This document shows positions 1 through 13,227 of a stretch of 64,000 nt of DNA, one piece after another (the stretch's first letter is position 1; each line of letters begins with the position of its first letter). The DNA is from Antitrichia curtipendula (lineage: Eukaryota; Streptophyta; Bryopsida; Hypnales; Leucodontaceae). The position numbers and the translations under genes were made by a program. The notes under the pieces are model-generated. The model was not told the DNA's origin, did no database searches, and was given only the letters and a program-made list of their open reading frames with translations. The stretch is from NCBI GenBank assembly GCA_951230915.1, contig OX579637.1, positions 15,562,001 to 15,626,000 on the forward strand. The letters run 5' to 3'.

Positions 1-182
1 TAACTATTTGCAACTTGTACGATTTGTGTGAAGTCTCTTTCAAAATGAAATTCTATGACATTTGATGTTTGACACCATTAAAGTACGGATCGGACCTTAT
101 TCCCTGTTTTTTGGAATTGACGTGCGATTGGATTGCAATTACATATCAAATTAATATTTGTGCGCATTTAAGTACTTGAGGG
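1..182 (+). repeat. Reference class B monomer (182 bp, 'ggatcgg' subtype)
   Basis: Class B differs from class A mainly in its middle, which reads 'cttattccctgttttttgg' followed by 'aattgacg', and is one base longer. This subtype also has 'aaagtacggatcgg' in place of 'aatgtacaggttgg', and 'aatatttgtgcgc' near the end. Near-identical subtype monomers begin at 2175, 3805, 4711, 7065, 8153, 9059, 9784, 10872 and 11960, each directly after a 'gtctttgtggg' monomer. Because the changes are linked, this looks like an old, separately evolved subfamily interspersed in the array rather than scattered point mutations. Confidence 0.93.
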
Positions 183-855
183 TAACTATTTGCAACTTGT
201 ACGATTTGTGTGAAGTTTCCTTCAAAATGAAATTCTATGACATTTGATGTTTGACACCATTAATGTACACATTGGACTTATTCTATATTCTTTTGAATGG
301 ACGTGCGAATGGATTGCAATTACATATCAAATTAATATTTGTGGGCATTTAAGTACTTGAGGGTAACTATTTGCAGCTTGTACGATTTGTGTGAAGTCTC
401 TTTTAAAATGAAATTCTATGACATTTGATGTTTGACACCATTAATGTACAGGTTGGACTTATTCTATATTCTTTTGAATGGACGTGCGATTGGATTGCAA
501 TTACATATCAAATTAGTATTTGTGGGCATTTAAGTACTTGAGGGTAACTATTTGCAACTTGTACGATTTGTATGAAGTCTCTTTCAAAATAAAATTCTAT
601 GACATTTGATGTTTGACACCATTAATGTACAGGTTGGACTTATTCTATATTCTTTTGAATGGACGTGCGATTGGATTGCAATTACATATCAAATTAGTAT
701 TTGTGGGCATTTAAGTACTTGAGGGTAACTATTTGCAACTTGTACGATTTGTGTGAAGTCTCTTTCAAAATGAAATTCTATGACATTTGATGTTTGACAC
801 CATTAATGTACAGGTTGGACTTATTCTATATTCTTTTGAATGGACGTGCGATTGG

Positions 856-863
856 ATTGCAAT
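856..863. other. 8-bp perfect palindrome ATTGCAAT (reference copy)
   Basis: Reference positions 131-138 form a perfect palindrome, preceded by 'gattgg'. It is kept in most monomers. It is lost where one base is deleted ('gattgcattac', for example near 31479, 35467, 42720, 43807, 44893, 47432 and 49239) or in rare changes such as 'attgctatt' (29847, 42176, 43263). No function can be assigned from sequence alone. Confidence 0.45.
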
Positions 864-870
864 TACATAT

Positions 871-884
871 CAAATTAGTATTTG
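871..884. other. Conserved 5-bp dyad in every monomer (reference copy)
   Basis: In the reference monomer, positions 146-159 read CAAAT, a four-base spacer (TAGT, or TAAT in other monomers), then ATTTG. The two arms are perfect reverse complements. Variation in the spacer does not touch the arms, and almost all monomers keep them. One visible arm change is 'atatcagatt' at 59391 and 62650; another is 'atcatattag' at 28228. Short dyads are known from several satellites that lack a CENP-B box and have been proposed to help form non-B DNA at centromeres. Whether this one does so is unknown. Confidence 0.55.
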
Positions 885-893
885 TGGGCATTT

Positions 894-901
894 AAGTACT
901 T
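894..901. other. 8-bp perfect palindrome AAGTACTT (reference copy)
   Basis: Reference positions 169-176, just before the monomer end, read AAGTACTT. In many monomers the first arm is changed to 'aggtactt', or less often 'aaatactt' or 'aactactt', which breaks the palindrome. It is therefore not strictly conserved and is useful mainly as a subtype marker. Confidence 0.4.
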
Positions 902-2174
902 GAGGGTAACTATTTGCAACTTGTACGATTTGTGTGAAGTTTCCTTCAAAATGAAATTCTATGACATTTGATGTTTGACACCATTAATGTACAGATTGGA
1001 CTTATTCTATATTCTTTTGAATGGACGTGCGAATGGATTGCAATTACATATCAAATTAGTATTTGTGCGCATTTAAGTACTTGAGGGTAACTATTTGCAA
1101 CTTGTACGATTTGTGTGAAGTCTCTTTCAAAATGAAATTCTATGACATTTGATGTTTGACACCATTAATGTACAGGTTGGACTTATTCTATATTCTTTTG
1201 AATGGACGTGCGATTGGATTGCAATTACATATCAAATTAGTATTTGTGGGCATTTAAGTACTTGAGGGTAACTATTTGCAACTTGTACGATTTGTATGAA
1301 GTCTCTTTCAAAATAAAATTCTATGACATTTGATGTTTGACACCATTAATGTACAGGTTGGACTTATTCTATATTCTTTTGAATGGACGTGCGATTGGAT
1401 TGCAATTACATATCAAATTAGTATTTGTGGGCATTTAAGTACTTGAGGGTAACTATTTGCAACTTGTACGATTTGTGTGAAGTTTCCTTCAAAATGAAAT
1501 TCTATGACATTTGATGTTTGACACCATTAATGTACAGATTGGACTTATTCTATATTCTTTTGAATGGACGTGCGAATGGATTGCAATTACATATCAAATT
1601 AGTATTTGTGGGCATTTAAGTACTTGAGGGTAACTATTTGCAACTTGTACGATTTGTGTGAAGTTTCCTTCAAAATGAAATTCTATGACATTTGATGTTT
1701 GAAACCATTAATGTACAGATTGGACCTTATTCCCTATTTTTTGGAATTGACGTGCGATTGGATTGCAATTACATATCAAATTAGTATTTGTGGGCATTTA
1801 AATACTTGAGGGTAACTATTTGCAACTTGTACAATTTGTGTGAAGTTTCCTTCAAAATGAAATTCTATGACATTTGATGTTTGACACCATTAATGTACAG
1901 ATTGGACTTATTCTATATTCTTTTGAATGGACGTGCGAATGGATTGCAATTACATATCAAATTAGTATTTGTGCGCATTTAAGTACTTGAGGGTAACTAT
2001 TTGCAACTTGTACGATTTGTGTGAAGTTTCCTTCAAAATGAAATTCTATGACATTTGATGTTTGACACCATTAATGTACAGGTTGGACTTATTCTATATT
2101 CTTTTGAATGGACGTGCGATTGGATTGCAATTACATATCAAATTAGTCTTTGTGGGCATTTAGGTACTTGAGGG

Positions 2175-2898
2175 TAACTATTTGCAACTTGTACGATTTG
2201 TGTGAAGTCTCTTTCAAAATGAAATTCTATGACATTTGATGTTTGACACCATTAAAGTACGGATCGGACCTTATTCCCTGTTTTTTGGAATTGACGTGCG
2301 ATTGGATTGCAATTACATATCAAATTAATATTTGTGCGCATTTAAGTACTTGAGGGTAACTATTTGCAACTTGTACGATTTGTGTGAAGTTTCCTTCAAA
2401 ATGAAATTCTATGACATTTGATGTTTGACACCATTAATGTACACATTGGACTTATTCTATATTCTTTTGAATGGACGTGCGAATGGATTGCAATTACATA
2501 TCAAATTAATATTTGTGGGCATTTAAGTACTTGAGGGTAACTATTTGCAGCTTGTACGATTTGTGTGAAGTCTCTTTTAAAATGAAATTCTATGACATTT
2601 GATGTTTGACACCATTAATGTACAGGTTGGACTTATTCTATATTCTTTTGAATGGACGTGCGATTGGATTGCAATTACATATCAAATTAGTATTTGTGGG
2701 CATTTAAGTACTTGAGGGTAACTATTTGCAACTTGTACGATTTGTATGAAGTCTCTTTCAAAATAAAATTCTATGACATTTGATGTTTGACACCATTAAT
2801 GTACAGGTTGGACTTATTCTATATTCTTTTGAATGGACGTGCGATTGGATTGCAATTACATATCAAATTAGTATTTGTGGGCATTTAAGTACTTGAGG
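2175..2898 (+). repeat. Copy of 1-725 (12-monomer offset)
   Basis: Four monomers here match positions 1 to about 725 at all markers checked, including the rare 'acacattgg' in the second monomer and 'cagcttg' with 'tctcttttaa' in the third. The offset is 2,174 bp (ten 181-bp plus two 182-bp monomers). The two regions part ways in the fifth monomer, which is 'tctcttt' at 726 but 'ttcctt' in the second copy. Confidence 0.85.
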
Positions 2899-3804
2899 GT
2901 AACTATTTGCAACTTGTACGATTTGTGTGAAGTTTCCTTCAAAATGAAATTCTATGACATTTGATGTTTGACACCATTAATGTACAGATTGGACTTATTC
3001 TATATTCTTTTGAATGGACGTGCGAATGGATTGCAATTACATATCAAATTAGTATTTGTGGGCATTTAAGTACTTGAGGGTGACTATTTGCAACTTGTTC
3101 GATTTGTGTGAAGTTTCCTTCAAAATGAAATTCTATGACATTTGATGTTTGACACCATTAATGTACAGATTGGACTTATTCTATATTCTTTTGAATTGAC
3201 GTGCGATTGGATTGCAATTACATATCAAATTAGTATTTGTGGGCATTTAAGTACTTGAGGGTAACTATTTGCAGCTTGTACGATTTGTGTGAAGTCTCTT
3301 TTAAAATGAAATTCTATGACATTTGATGTTTGACACTATTATTGTACAGGTTGGACTTATTCTATATTCTTTTGAATGGACGTGCGATTGGATTGCAATT
3401 ACATATCAAATTAGTATTTGTGGGCATTTAGGTACTTGAGGGTAACTATTTGCAACTTGTACGATTTGTGTGAAGTTTCCTTCAAAATGAAATTCTATGA
3501 CATTTGATGTTTGACACCATTAATGTACAGGTTGGACTTATTCTATATTCTTTTGAATGGATGTGCGATTGGATTGCAATTACATATCAAATTAGTATTT
3601 GTGGGCATTTAAGTACTTGAGGGTAACTATTTGCAACTTGTACGATTTGTGTGAAGTTTCCTTCAAAATGAAATTCTATGACATTTGATGTTTGACACCA
3701 TTAATGTAGAGATTGGACTTATTCTATATTCTTTTGAATGGACGTGCGAATGGATTGCAATTACATATCAAATTAGTCTTTGTGGGCATTTAGGTACTTG
3801 AGGG
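2719..3804 (+). repeat. 14-monomer-offset duplication, copy 1
   Basis: Six monomers share rare variants with 5255-6340 at an exact offset of 2,536 bp. The shared variants are 'aataaaatt', 'gggtgac' with 'cttgttcg' at 3081, 'cactattattg' near 3336, 'gaatggatgtg', and 'aatgtagagatt'. The rarity and linkage of these changes mean the blocks are copies of one another rather than parallel mutations. Similarity continues into the next monomer and ends where that monomer has 'aaag' here but 'aatg' in the other copy. Confidence 0.87.
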
Positions 3805-5254
3805 TAACTATTTGCAACTTGTACGATTTGTGTGAAGTCTCTTTCAAAATGAAATTCTATGACATTTGATGTTTGACACCATTAAAGTACGGATCGGACC
3901 TTATTCCCTGTTTTTTGGAATTGACGTGCGATTGGATTGCAATTACATATCAAATTAATATTTGTGCGCATTTAAGTACTTGAGGGTAACTATTTGCAAC
4001 TTGTACGATTTGTGTGAAGTTTCCTTCAAAATGAAATTCTATGACATTTGATGTTTGACACCATTAATGTACAGATTGGACTTATTCTATATTCTTTTGA
4101 ATGGACGTGCGAATGGATTGCAATTACATATCAAATTAGTATTTGTGGGCATTTAAGTACTTGAGGGTAACTATTTGCAACTTGTACGATTTGTGTGAAG
4201 TCTCTTTCAAAATGAAATTCTATGACATTTGATGTTTGACACCATTAATGTACAGGTTGGACTTATTCTATATTCTTTTGAATGGACGTGCGATTGGATT
4301 GCAATTACATATCAAATTAGTATTTGTGGGCATTTAAGTACTTGAGGGTAACTATTTGCAACTTGTACGATTTGTGTGAAGTTTCCTTCAAAATGAAATT
4401 CTATGACATTTGATGTTTGACACCATTAATGTACAGATTGGACTTATTCTATATTCTTTTGAATGGACGTGCGAATGGATTGCAATTACATATCAAATTA
4501 GTATTTGTGGGCATTTAAGTACTTGAGGGTAACTATTTGCAACTTGTACGATTTGTGTGAAGTTTCCTTCAAAATGAAATTCTATGACATTTGATGTTTG
4601 ACACCATTAATGTAGAGATTGGACTTATTCTATATTCTTTTGAATGGACGTGCGAATGGATTGCAATTACATATCAAATTAGTCTTTGTGGGCATTTAGG
4701 TACTTGAGGGTAACTATTTGCAACTTGTACGATTTGTGTGAAGTCTCTTTCAAAATGAAATTCTATGACATTTGATGTTTGACACCATTAAAGTACGGAT
4801 CGGACCTTATTCCCTGTTTTTTGGAATTGACGTGCGATTGGATTGCAATTACATATCAAATTAATATTTGTGCGCATTTAAGTACTTGAGGGTAACTATT
4901 TGCAACTTGTACGATTTGTGTGAAGTTTCCTTCAAAATGAAATTCTATGACATTTGATGTTTGACACCATTAATGTACAGATTGGACTTATTCTATATTC
5001 TTTTGAATGGACGTGCGAATGGATTGCAATTACATATCAAATTAGTATTTGTGGGCATTTAAGTACTTGAGGGTAACTATTTGCAACTTGTACGATTTGT
5101 GTGAAGTCTCTTTCAAAATGAAATTCTATGACATTTGATGTTTGACACCATTAATGTACAGGTTGGACTTATTCTATATTCTTTTGAATGGACGTGCGAT
5201 TGGATTGCAATTACATATCAAATTAGTATTTGTGGGCATTTAAGTACTTGAGGG

Positions 5255-6340
5255 TAACTATTTGCAACTTGTACGATTTGTATGAAGTCTCTTTCAAAAT
5301 AAAATTCTATGACATTTGATGTTTGACACCATTAATGTACAGGTTGGACTTATTCTATATTCTTTTGAATGGACGTGCGATTGGATTGCAATTACATATC
5401 AAATTAGTATTTGTGGGCATTTAAGTACTTGAGGGTAACTATTTGCAACTTGTACGATTTGTGTGAAGTTTCCTTCAAAATGAAATTCTATGACATTTGA
5501 TGTTTGACACCATTAATGTACAGATTGGACTTATTCTATATTCTTTTGAATGGACGTGCGAATGGATTGCAATTACATATCAAATTAGTATTTGTGGGCA
5601 TTTAAGTACTTGAGGGTGACTATTTGCAACTTGTTCGATTTGTGTGAAGTTTCCTTCAAAATGAAATTCTATGACATTTGATGTTTGACACCATTAATGT
5701 ACAGATTGGACTTATTCTATATTCTTTTGAATTGACGTGCGATTGGATTGCAATTACATATCAAATTAGTATTTGTGGGCATTTAAGTACTTGAGGGTAA
5801 CTATTTGCAGCTTGTACGATTTGTGTGAAGTCTCTTTTAAAATGAAATTCTATGACATTTGATGTTTGACACTATTATTGTACAGGTTGGACTTATTCTA
5901 TATTCTTTTGAATGGACGTGCGATTGGATTGCAATTACATATCAAATTAGTATTTGTGGGCATTTAGGTACTTGAGGGTAACTATTTGCAACTTGTACGA
6001 TTTGTGTGAAGTTTCCTTCAAAATGAAATTCTATGACATTTGATGTTTGACACCATTAATGTACAGGTTGGACTTATTCTATATTCTTTTGAATGGATGT
6101 GCGATTGGATTGCAATTACATATCAAATTAGTATTTGTGGGCATTTAAGTACTTGAGGGTAACTATTTGCAACTTGTACGATTTGTGTGAAGTTTCCTTC
6201 AAAATGAAATTCTATGACATTTGATGTTTGACACCATTAATGTAGAGATTGGACTTATTCTATATTCTTTTGAATGGACGTGCGAATGGATTGCAATTAC
6301 ATATCAAATTAGTCTTTGTGGGCATTTAGGTACTTGAGGG
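5255..6340 (+). repeat. 14-monomer-offset duplication, copy 2
   Basis: This is the partner of 2719-3804. It carries the same rare set, including 'gggtgac' with 'cttgttcg' at 5617 and 'cactattattg' near 5872. Its last four monomers were then duplicated again immediately to the right (see 6341-7064). Confidence 0.87.
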
Positions 6341-7064
6341 TAACTATTTGCAACTTGTACGATTTGTGTGAAGTCTCTTTCAAAATGAAATTCTATGACA
6401 TTTGATGTTTGACACCATTAATGTACAGATTGGACTTATTCTATATTCTTTTGAATTGACGTGCGATTGGATTGCAATTACATATCAAATTAGTATTTGT
6501 GGGCATTTAAGTACTTGAGGGTAACTATTTGCAGCTTGTACGATTTGTGTGAAGTCTCTTTTAAAATGAAATTCTATGACATTTGATGTTTGACACTATT
6601 ATTGTACAGGTTGGACTTATTCTATATTCTTTTGAATGGACGTGCGATTGGATTGCAATTACATATCAAATTAGTATTTGTGGGCATTTAGGTACTTGAG
6701 GGTAACTATTTGCAACTTGTACGATTTGTGTGAAGTTTCCTTCAAAATGAAATTCTATGACATTTGATGTTTGACACCATTAATGTACAGGTTGGACTTA
6801 TTCTATATTCTTTTGAATGGATGTGCGATTGGATTGCAATTACATATCAAATTAGTATTTGTGGGCATTTAAGTACTTGAGGGTAACTATTTGCAACTTG
6901 TACGATTTGTGTGAAGTTTCCTTCAAAATGAAATTCTATGACATTTGATGTTTGACACCATTAATGTAGAGATTGGACTTATTCTATATTCTTTTGAATG
7001 GACGTGCGAATGGATTGCAATTACATATCAAATTAGTCTTTGTGGGCATTTAGGTACTTGAGGG
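6341..7064 (+). repeat. 4-monomer tandem duplicate of 5617-6340 with chimeric first monomer
   Basis: Monomers two to four repeat 5798-6340, including the 'cactattattg' variant (now at 6595-6604) and the 'aatgtagagatt' plus 'gtcttt' monomer. The first monomer (6341-6521) is a hybrid. Its left part is 'gtgtgaagtctctttc', as in the 'ggatcgg' monomer that normally follows a 'gtcttt' monomer. Its right part is 'aatgtacagatt' with 'gaattgacg', as in the monomer at 5617. The exchange point therefore lies between about 6381 and 6422. Confidence 0.82.
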
Positions 7065-7427
7065 TAACTATTTGCAACTTGTACGATTTGTGTGAAGTCT
7101 CTTTCAAAATGAAATTCTATGACATTTGATGTTTGACACCATTAAAGTACGGATCGGACCTTATTCCCTGTTTTTTGGAATTGACGTGCGATTGGATTGC
7201 AATTACATATCAAATTAATATTTGTGCGCATTTAAGTACTTGAGGGTAACTATTTGCAACTTGTACGATTTGTGTGAAGTTTCCTTCAAAATGAAATTCT
7301 ATGACATTTGATGTTTGACACCATTAATGTACAGATTGGACTTATTCTATATTCTTTTGAATGGACGTGCGAATGGATTGCAATTACATATCAAATTAGT
7401 ATTTGTGGGCATTTAAGTACTTGAGGG

Positions 7428-7609
7428 TAACTATTTGCAACTTGTACGATTTGTGTGAAGTCTCTTTCAAAATGAAATTCTATGACATTTGATGTTTGAC
7501 ACCATTAAAGTACGGATCGGACCTTATTCCCTATTTTTTGGAATGGACGTGCGATTGGATTGCAATTACATATCAAATTAGTATTTGTGGGCATTTAAGT
7601 ACTTGAGGG
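7428..7609 (+). repeat. Hybrid monomer: 'ggatcgg' class B middle joined to class A end
   Basis: The monomer begins and continues as class B through 'cttattccctattttttgg', then reads 'aatggacg' instead of 'aattgacg', and ends 'agtatttgtgggc' like class A. It sits in the C position of the local order, where a class A monomer is usual. Short-tract gene conversion or an exchange inside the monomer would explain it. Confidence 0.65.
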
Positions 7610-9240
7610 TAACTATTTGCAACTTGTACGATTTGTATGAAGTCTCTTTCAAAATAAAATTCTATGACATTTGATGTTTGACACCATTAATGTACAGGTT
7701 GGACTTATTCTATATTCTTTTGAATGGACGTGCGATTGGATTGCAATTACATATCAAATTAGTATTTGTGGGCATTTAAGTACTTGAGGGTAACTATTTG
7801 CAACTTGTACGATTTGTGTGAAGTTTCCTTCAAAATGAAATTCTATGACATTTGATGTTTGACACCATTAATGTACAGATTGGACTTATTCTATATTCTT
7901 TTGAATGGATGTGCGATTGGATTGCAATTACATATCAAATTAGTATTTGTGGGCATTTAAGTACTTGAGGGTAACTATTTGCAACTTGTACGATTTGTGT
8001 GAAGTTTCCTTCAAAATGAAATTCTATGACATTTGATGTTTGACACCATTAATGTAGAGATTGGACTTATTCTATATTCTTTTGAATGGACGTGCGAATG
8101 GATTGCAATTACATATCAAATTAGTCTTTGTGGGCATTTAGGTACTTGAGGGTAACTATTTGCAACTTGTACGATTTGTGTGAAGTCTCTTTCAAAATGA
8201 AATTCTATGACATTTGATGTTTGACACCATTAAAGTACGGATCGGACCTTATTCCCTGTTTTTTGGAATTGACGTGCGATTGGATTGCAATTACATATCA
8301 AATTAATATTTGTGCGCATTTAAGTACTTGAGGGTAACTATTTGCAACTTGTACGATTTGTGTGAAGTTTCCTTCAAAATGAAATTCTATGACATTTGAT
8401 GTTTGACACCATTAATGTACAGATTGGACTTATTCTATATTCTTTTGAATGGACGTGCGAATGGATTGCAATTACATATCAAATTAGTATTTGTGGGCAT
8501 TTAAGTACTTGAGGGTAACTATTTGCAACTTGTACGATTTGTGTGAAGTCTCTTTCAAAATGAAATTCTATTACATTTGATGTTTGACACCATTAATGTA
8601 CAGGTTGGACTTATTCTATATTCTTTTGAATGGACGTGCGATTGGATTGCAATTACATATCAAATTAGTATTTGTGGGCATTTAAGTACTTGAGGGTAAC
8701 TATTTGCAACTTGTACGATTTGTATGAAGTCTCTTTCAAAATAAAATTCTATGACATTTGATGTTTGACACCATTAATGTACAGGTTGGACTTATTCTAT
8801 ATTCTTTTAAATGGACGTGCGATTGGATTGCAATTACATATCAAATTAGTATTTGTGGGCATTTAAGTACTTGAGGGTAACTATTTGCAACTTGTACGAT
8901 TTGTGTGAAGTTTCCTTCAAAATGAAATTCTATGACATTTGATGTTTGACACCATTAATGTACAGGTTGGACTTATTCTATATTCTTTTGAATGGACGTG
9001 CGATTGGATTGCAATTACATATCAAATTAGTCTTTGTGGGCATTTAGGTACTTGAGGATAACTATTTGCAACTTGTACGATTTGTGTGAAGTCTCTTTCA
9101 AAATGAAATTCTATGACATTTGATGTTTGACACCATTAAAGTACGGATCGGACCTTATTCCCTATTTTTTGGAATTGACGTGCGATTGGATTGCAATTAC
9201 ATATCAAATTAATATTTGTGCGCATTTAAGTACTTGAGGG

Positions 9241-9420
9241 TAACTATTTGCAACTTGTACGATTTGTGTGAAGTTTCCTTCAAAATGAAATTCTATGACA
9301 TTTGATGTTGACACTATTAATGTACAGGTTGGACTTATTCTATATTCTTTTGAATGGACGTGCGATTGGATTGCAATTACATATCAAATTAGTATTTGTG
9401 GGCATTTAAGTACTTGAGGG
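9241..9420 (+). repeat. 180-bp monomer with one-base deletion
   Basis: The reading 'gatgttgacactatt' replaces 'gatgtttgacacc', losing one t at about reference position 70. It also carries the 'cact' state. I saw this deletion only here, so it appears not to have been amplified. Confidence 0.8.
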
Positions 9421-12141
9421 TAACTATTTGCAACTTGTACGATTTGTGTGAAGTCTCTTTCAAAATGAAATTCTATGACATTTGATGTTTGACACCATTA
9501 AAGTACGGATCGGACCTTATTCCCTATTTTTTGGAATTGACGTGCGATTGGATTGCAATTACATATCAAATTAGTATTTGTGGGCATTTAAGTACTTGAG
9601 GGTAACTATTTGCAACTTGTACGATTTGTGTGAAGTTTCCTTCAAAATGAAATTTTATGACATTTGATGTTTGACACCATTAATGTAGAGGTTGGACTTA
9701 TTCTATATTCTTTTGAATGGACGTGCGATTGGATTGCAATTACATATCAAATTAGTCTTTGTGGGCATTTAGGTACTTGAGGATAACTATTTGCAACTTG
9801 TACGATTTGTGTGAAGTCTCTTTCAAAATGAAATTCTATGACATTTGATGTTTGACACCATTAAAGTACGGATCGGACCTTATTCCCTATTTTTTGGAAT
9901 TGACGTGCGATTGGATTGCAATTACATATCAAATTAATATTTGTGCGCATTTAAGTACTTGAGGGTAACTATTTGCAACTTGTACGATTTGTGTGAAGTT
10001 TCCTTCAAAATGAAATTCTATGACATTTGATGTTTGACACCATTAATGTACACATTGGACTTATTCTATATTTTTTTGAATGGACGTGCGAATGGATTGC
10101 AATTACATATCAAATTAGTATTTGTGGGCATTTAAGTACTTGAGGGTAACTATTTGCAACTTGTACGATTTGTGTGAACTCTCTTTTAAAATGAAATTCT
10201 ATGACATTTGATGTTTGACACCATTAAAGTACGGATCGGACCTTATTCCCTATTTTTTGGAATTGACGTGCGATTGGATTGCAATTACATATCAAATTAA
10301 TATTTGTGCGCATTTAAGTACTTGAGGGTAACTATTTGCAACTTGTACGATTTGTGTGAAGTTTCCTTCAAAATGAAATTCTATGACATTTGATGTTTGA
10401 CACCATTAATGTACAGATTGGACTTATTCTATATTCTTTTGAATGGACGTGCGAATGGATTGCAATTACATATCAAATTAGTATTTGTGGGCATTTAAGT
10501 ACTTGAGGGTAACTATTTGCAACTTGTACGATTTGTGTGAAGTCTCTTTCAAAATGAAATTCTATGACATTTGATGTTTGACACCATTAATGTACAGGTT
10601 GGACTTATTCTATATTCTTTCGAATGGTCGTGCGATTGGATTGCAATTACATATCAAATTAGTATTTGTGGGCATTTAAGTACTTGAGGGTAACTATTTG
10701 CAACTTGTACGATTTGTATGAAGTCTCTTTCAAAATAAAATTCTATGACATTTGATGTTTGACACCATTAATGTACAGGTTGGACTTATTCTATATTCTT
10801 TTGAATGGACGTGCGATTGGATTGCAATTACATATCAAATTAGTCTTTGTGGGCATTTAGGTACTTGAGGGTAACTATTTGCAACTTGTACGATTTGTGT
10901 GAAGTCTCTTTCAAAATGAAATTCTATGACATTTGATGTTTGACACCATTAAAGTACGGATCGGACCTTATTCCCTATTTTTTGGAATTGACGTGCGATT
11001 GGATTGCAATTACATATCAAATTAATATTTGTGCGCATTTAAGTACTTGAGGGTAACTATTTGCAACTTGTACGATTTGTGTGAAGTTTCCTTCAAAATG
11101 AAATTCTATGACATTTGATGTTTGACACCATTAATGTAGAGGTTGGACTTATTCTATATTCTTTTGAATTGACGTGCGATTGGATTGCAATTACATATCA
11201 AATTAGTATTTGTGGGCATTTAAGTACTTGAGGGTAACTATTTGCAACTTGTACGATTTGTGTGAAGTTTCCTTCAAAATGAAATTCTATGACATTTGAT
11301 GTTTGACACCATTAATGTACAGGTTGGACTTATTCTATATTCTTTTGAATGGATGTGCGATTGGATTGCAATTACATATCAAATTAGTATTTGTGGGCAT
11401 TTAAGTACTTGAGGGTAACTATTTGCAACTTGTACGATTTGTGTGAAGTTTCCTTCAAAATGAAATTCTATGACATTTGATGTTTGACACCATTAATGTA
11501 CAGATTGGACCTTATTCCCTATTTTTTGGAATTGACGTGCGATTGGATTGCAATTACATATCAAATTAGTATTTGTGGGCATTTAAATACTTGAGGGTAA
11601 CTATTTGCAACTTGTACAATTTGTGTGAAGTTTCCTTCAAAATGAAATTCTATGACATTTGATGTTTGACACCATTAATGTACAGATTGGACTTATTCTA
11701 TATTCTTTTGAATGGACGTGCGAATGGATTGCAATTACATATCAAATTAGTATTTGTGCGCATTTAAGTACTTGAGGGTAACTATTTGCAACTTGTACGA
11801 TTTGTGTGAAGTTTCCTTCAAAATGAAATTCTATGACATTTGATGTTTGACACCATTAATGTAGAGGTTGGACTTATTCTATATTCTTTTGAATGGACGT
11901 GCGATTGGATTGCAATTACATATCAAATTAGTCTTTGTGGGCATTTAGGTACTTGAGGGTAACTATTTGCAACTTGTACGATTTGTGTGAAGTCTCTTTC
12001 AAAATGAAATTCTATGACATTTGATGTTTGACACCATTAAAGTACGGATCGGACATTATTCCCTGTTTTTTGGAATTGACGTGCGATTGGATTGCAATTA
12101 CATATCAAATTAATATTTGTGCGCATTTAAGTACTTGAGGG

Positions 12142-12684
12142 TAACTATTTGCAACTTGTACGATTTGTGTGAAGTTTCCTTCAAAATGAAATTCTATGAC
12201 ATTTGATGTTTGACACCATTAATGTACAGATTGGACTTATTCTATATTCTTTTGAATGGACGTGCGTTTGGATTGCAATTACATATCAAATTAGTATTTG
12301 TGCGCATTTAAGTACTTGAGGGTAACTATTTGCAACTTGTACGATTTGTGTGAAGTTTCCTTCAAAATGAAATTCTATGACATTTGATGTTTGACACCAT
12401 TAATGTACAGGTTGGACTTATTCTATATTCTTTTGAATGGACGTGCGAATGGATTGCAATTACATATCAAATTAGTATTTGTGGGCATTTAAGTACTTGA
12501 GGGTCACTATTTGCAACTTGTACGATTTGTATGAAGTCTCTTTCAAAATGAAATTCTATGACATTTGATGTTTGACACCATTAATGTACAAGTTGGACTT
12601 ATTCTATATTCTTTTGAATGGACGTGCGATTGGATTGCAATTACATATCAAATTAGTATTTGTGGGCATTTAAGTACTTGAGGG
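12142..12684 (+). repeat. 3-monomer tandem duplication, copy 1
   Basis: The trimer has a private 'gcgtttgg' monomer (near 12264), a 'ttcctt' monomer with 'gaatgg', and a 'gggtcac' plus 'gtatgaag' monomer. Offset to copy 2 is 543 bp. The third monomer has 'acaagttgg' here but 'acaggttgg' in copy 2. Confidence 0.85.
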
Positions 12685-13227
12685 TAACTATTTGCAACTT
12701 GTACGATTTGTGTGAAGTTTCCTTCAAAATGAAATTCTATGACATTTGATGTTTGACACCATTAATGTACAGATTGGACTTATTCTATATTCTTTTGAAT
12801 GGACGTGCGTTTGGATTGCAATTACATATCAAATTAGTATTTGTGCGCATTTAAGTACTTGAGGGTAACTATTTGCAACTTGTACGATTTGTGTGAAGTT
12901 TCCTTCAAAATGAAATTCTATGACATTTGATGTTTGACACCATTAATGTACAGGTTGGACTTATTCTATATTCTTTTGAATGGACGTGCGAATGGATTGC
13001 AATTACATATCAAATTAGTATTTGTGGGCATTTAAGTACTTGAGGGTCACTATTTGCAACTTGTACGATTTGTATGAAGTCTCTTTCAAAATGAAATTCT
13101 ATGACATTTGATGTTTGACACCATTAATGTACAGGTTGGACTTATTCTATATTCTTTTGAATGGACGTGCGATTGGATTGCAATTACATATCAAATTAGT
13201 ATTTGTGGGCATTTAAGTACTTGAGGG
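12685..13227 (+). repeat. 3-monomer tandem duplication, copy 2
   Basis: This is an adjacent copy of 12142-12684, including the private 'gcgtttgg' near 12807. I saw 'gcgtttgg' nowhere else, so the event is young and did not spread further. Confidence 0.85.

Larger units (their letters stand above)
726..906 (+). repeat. Reference class A monomer (181 bp)
   Basis: This monomer carries the commonest state at most sites and serves as the numbering reference, with position 1 the t of 'taactattt'. Main variable sites are: 4 (aac, cac or aag), 12 (caact or cagct), 21 (tacga or tacaa), 29 (gtgtg or gtatg), 35-40 (ctcttt, ttcctt, ctcctt or ctgttt), 46-47 (aatg, aata or actg), 76 (cacc or cact), 82 (aatg or aaag), 88-89 (aggtt, agatt or acatt), 94-118 (class A or class B middle), 127 (gattgg or gaatgg), 153 (agt or aat), 162 (ggc or cgc) and 169-171 (aagt, aggt or aaat). 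Class A is defined by 'ttattctatattcttttg' in the middle. The class is dominant throughout the window. Confidence 0.95.

Noticed and set aside
1..2174. A regular 12-monomer HOR starting at position 1
   Set aside because: Only the first four monomers repeat at 2175. The rest diverge, and later anchor spacings vary from 4 to 13 monomers.
3081..3261. CENP-B box candidate in the 'cttgttcgatttg' variant
   Set aside because: It supplies the TTCG start, but the required central A and the CGGG end are absent. No other monomer comes closer.
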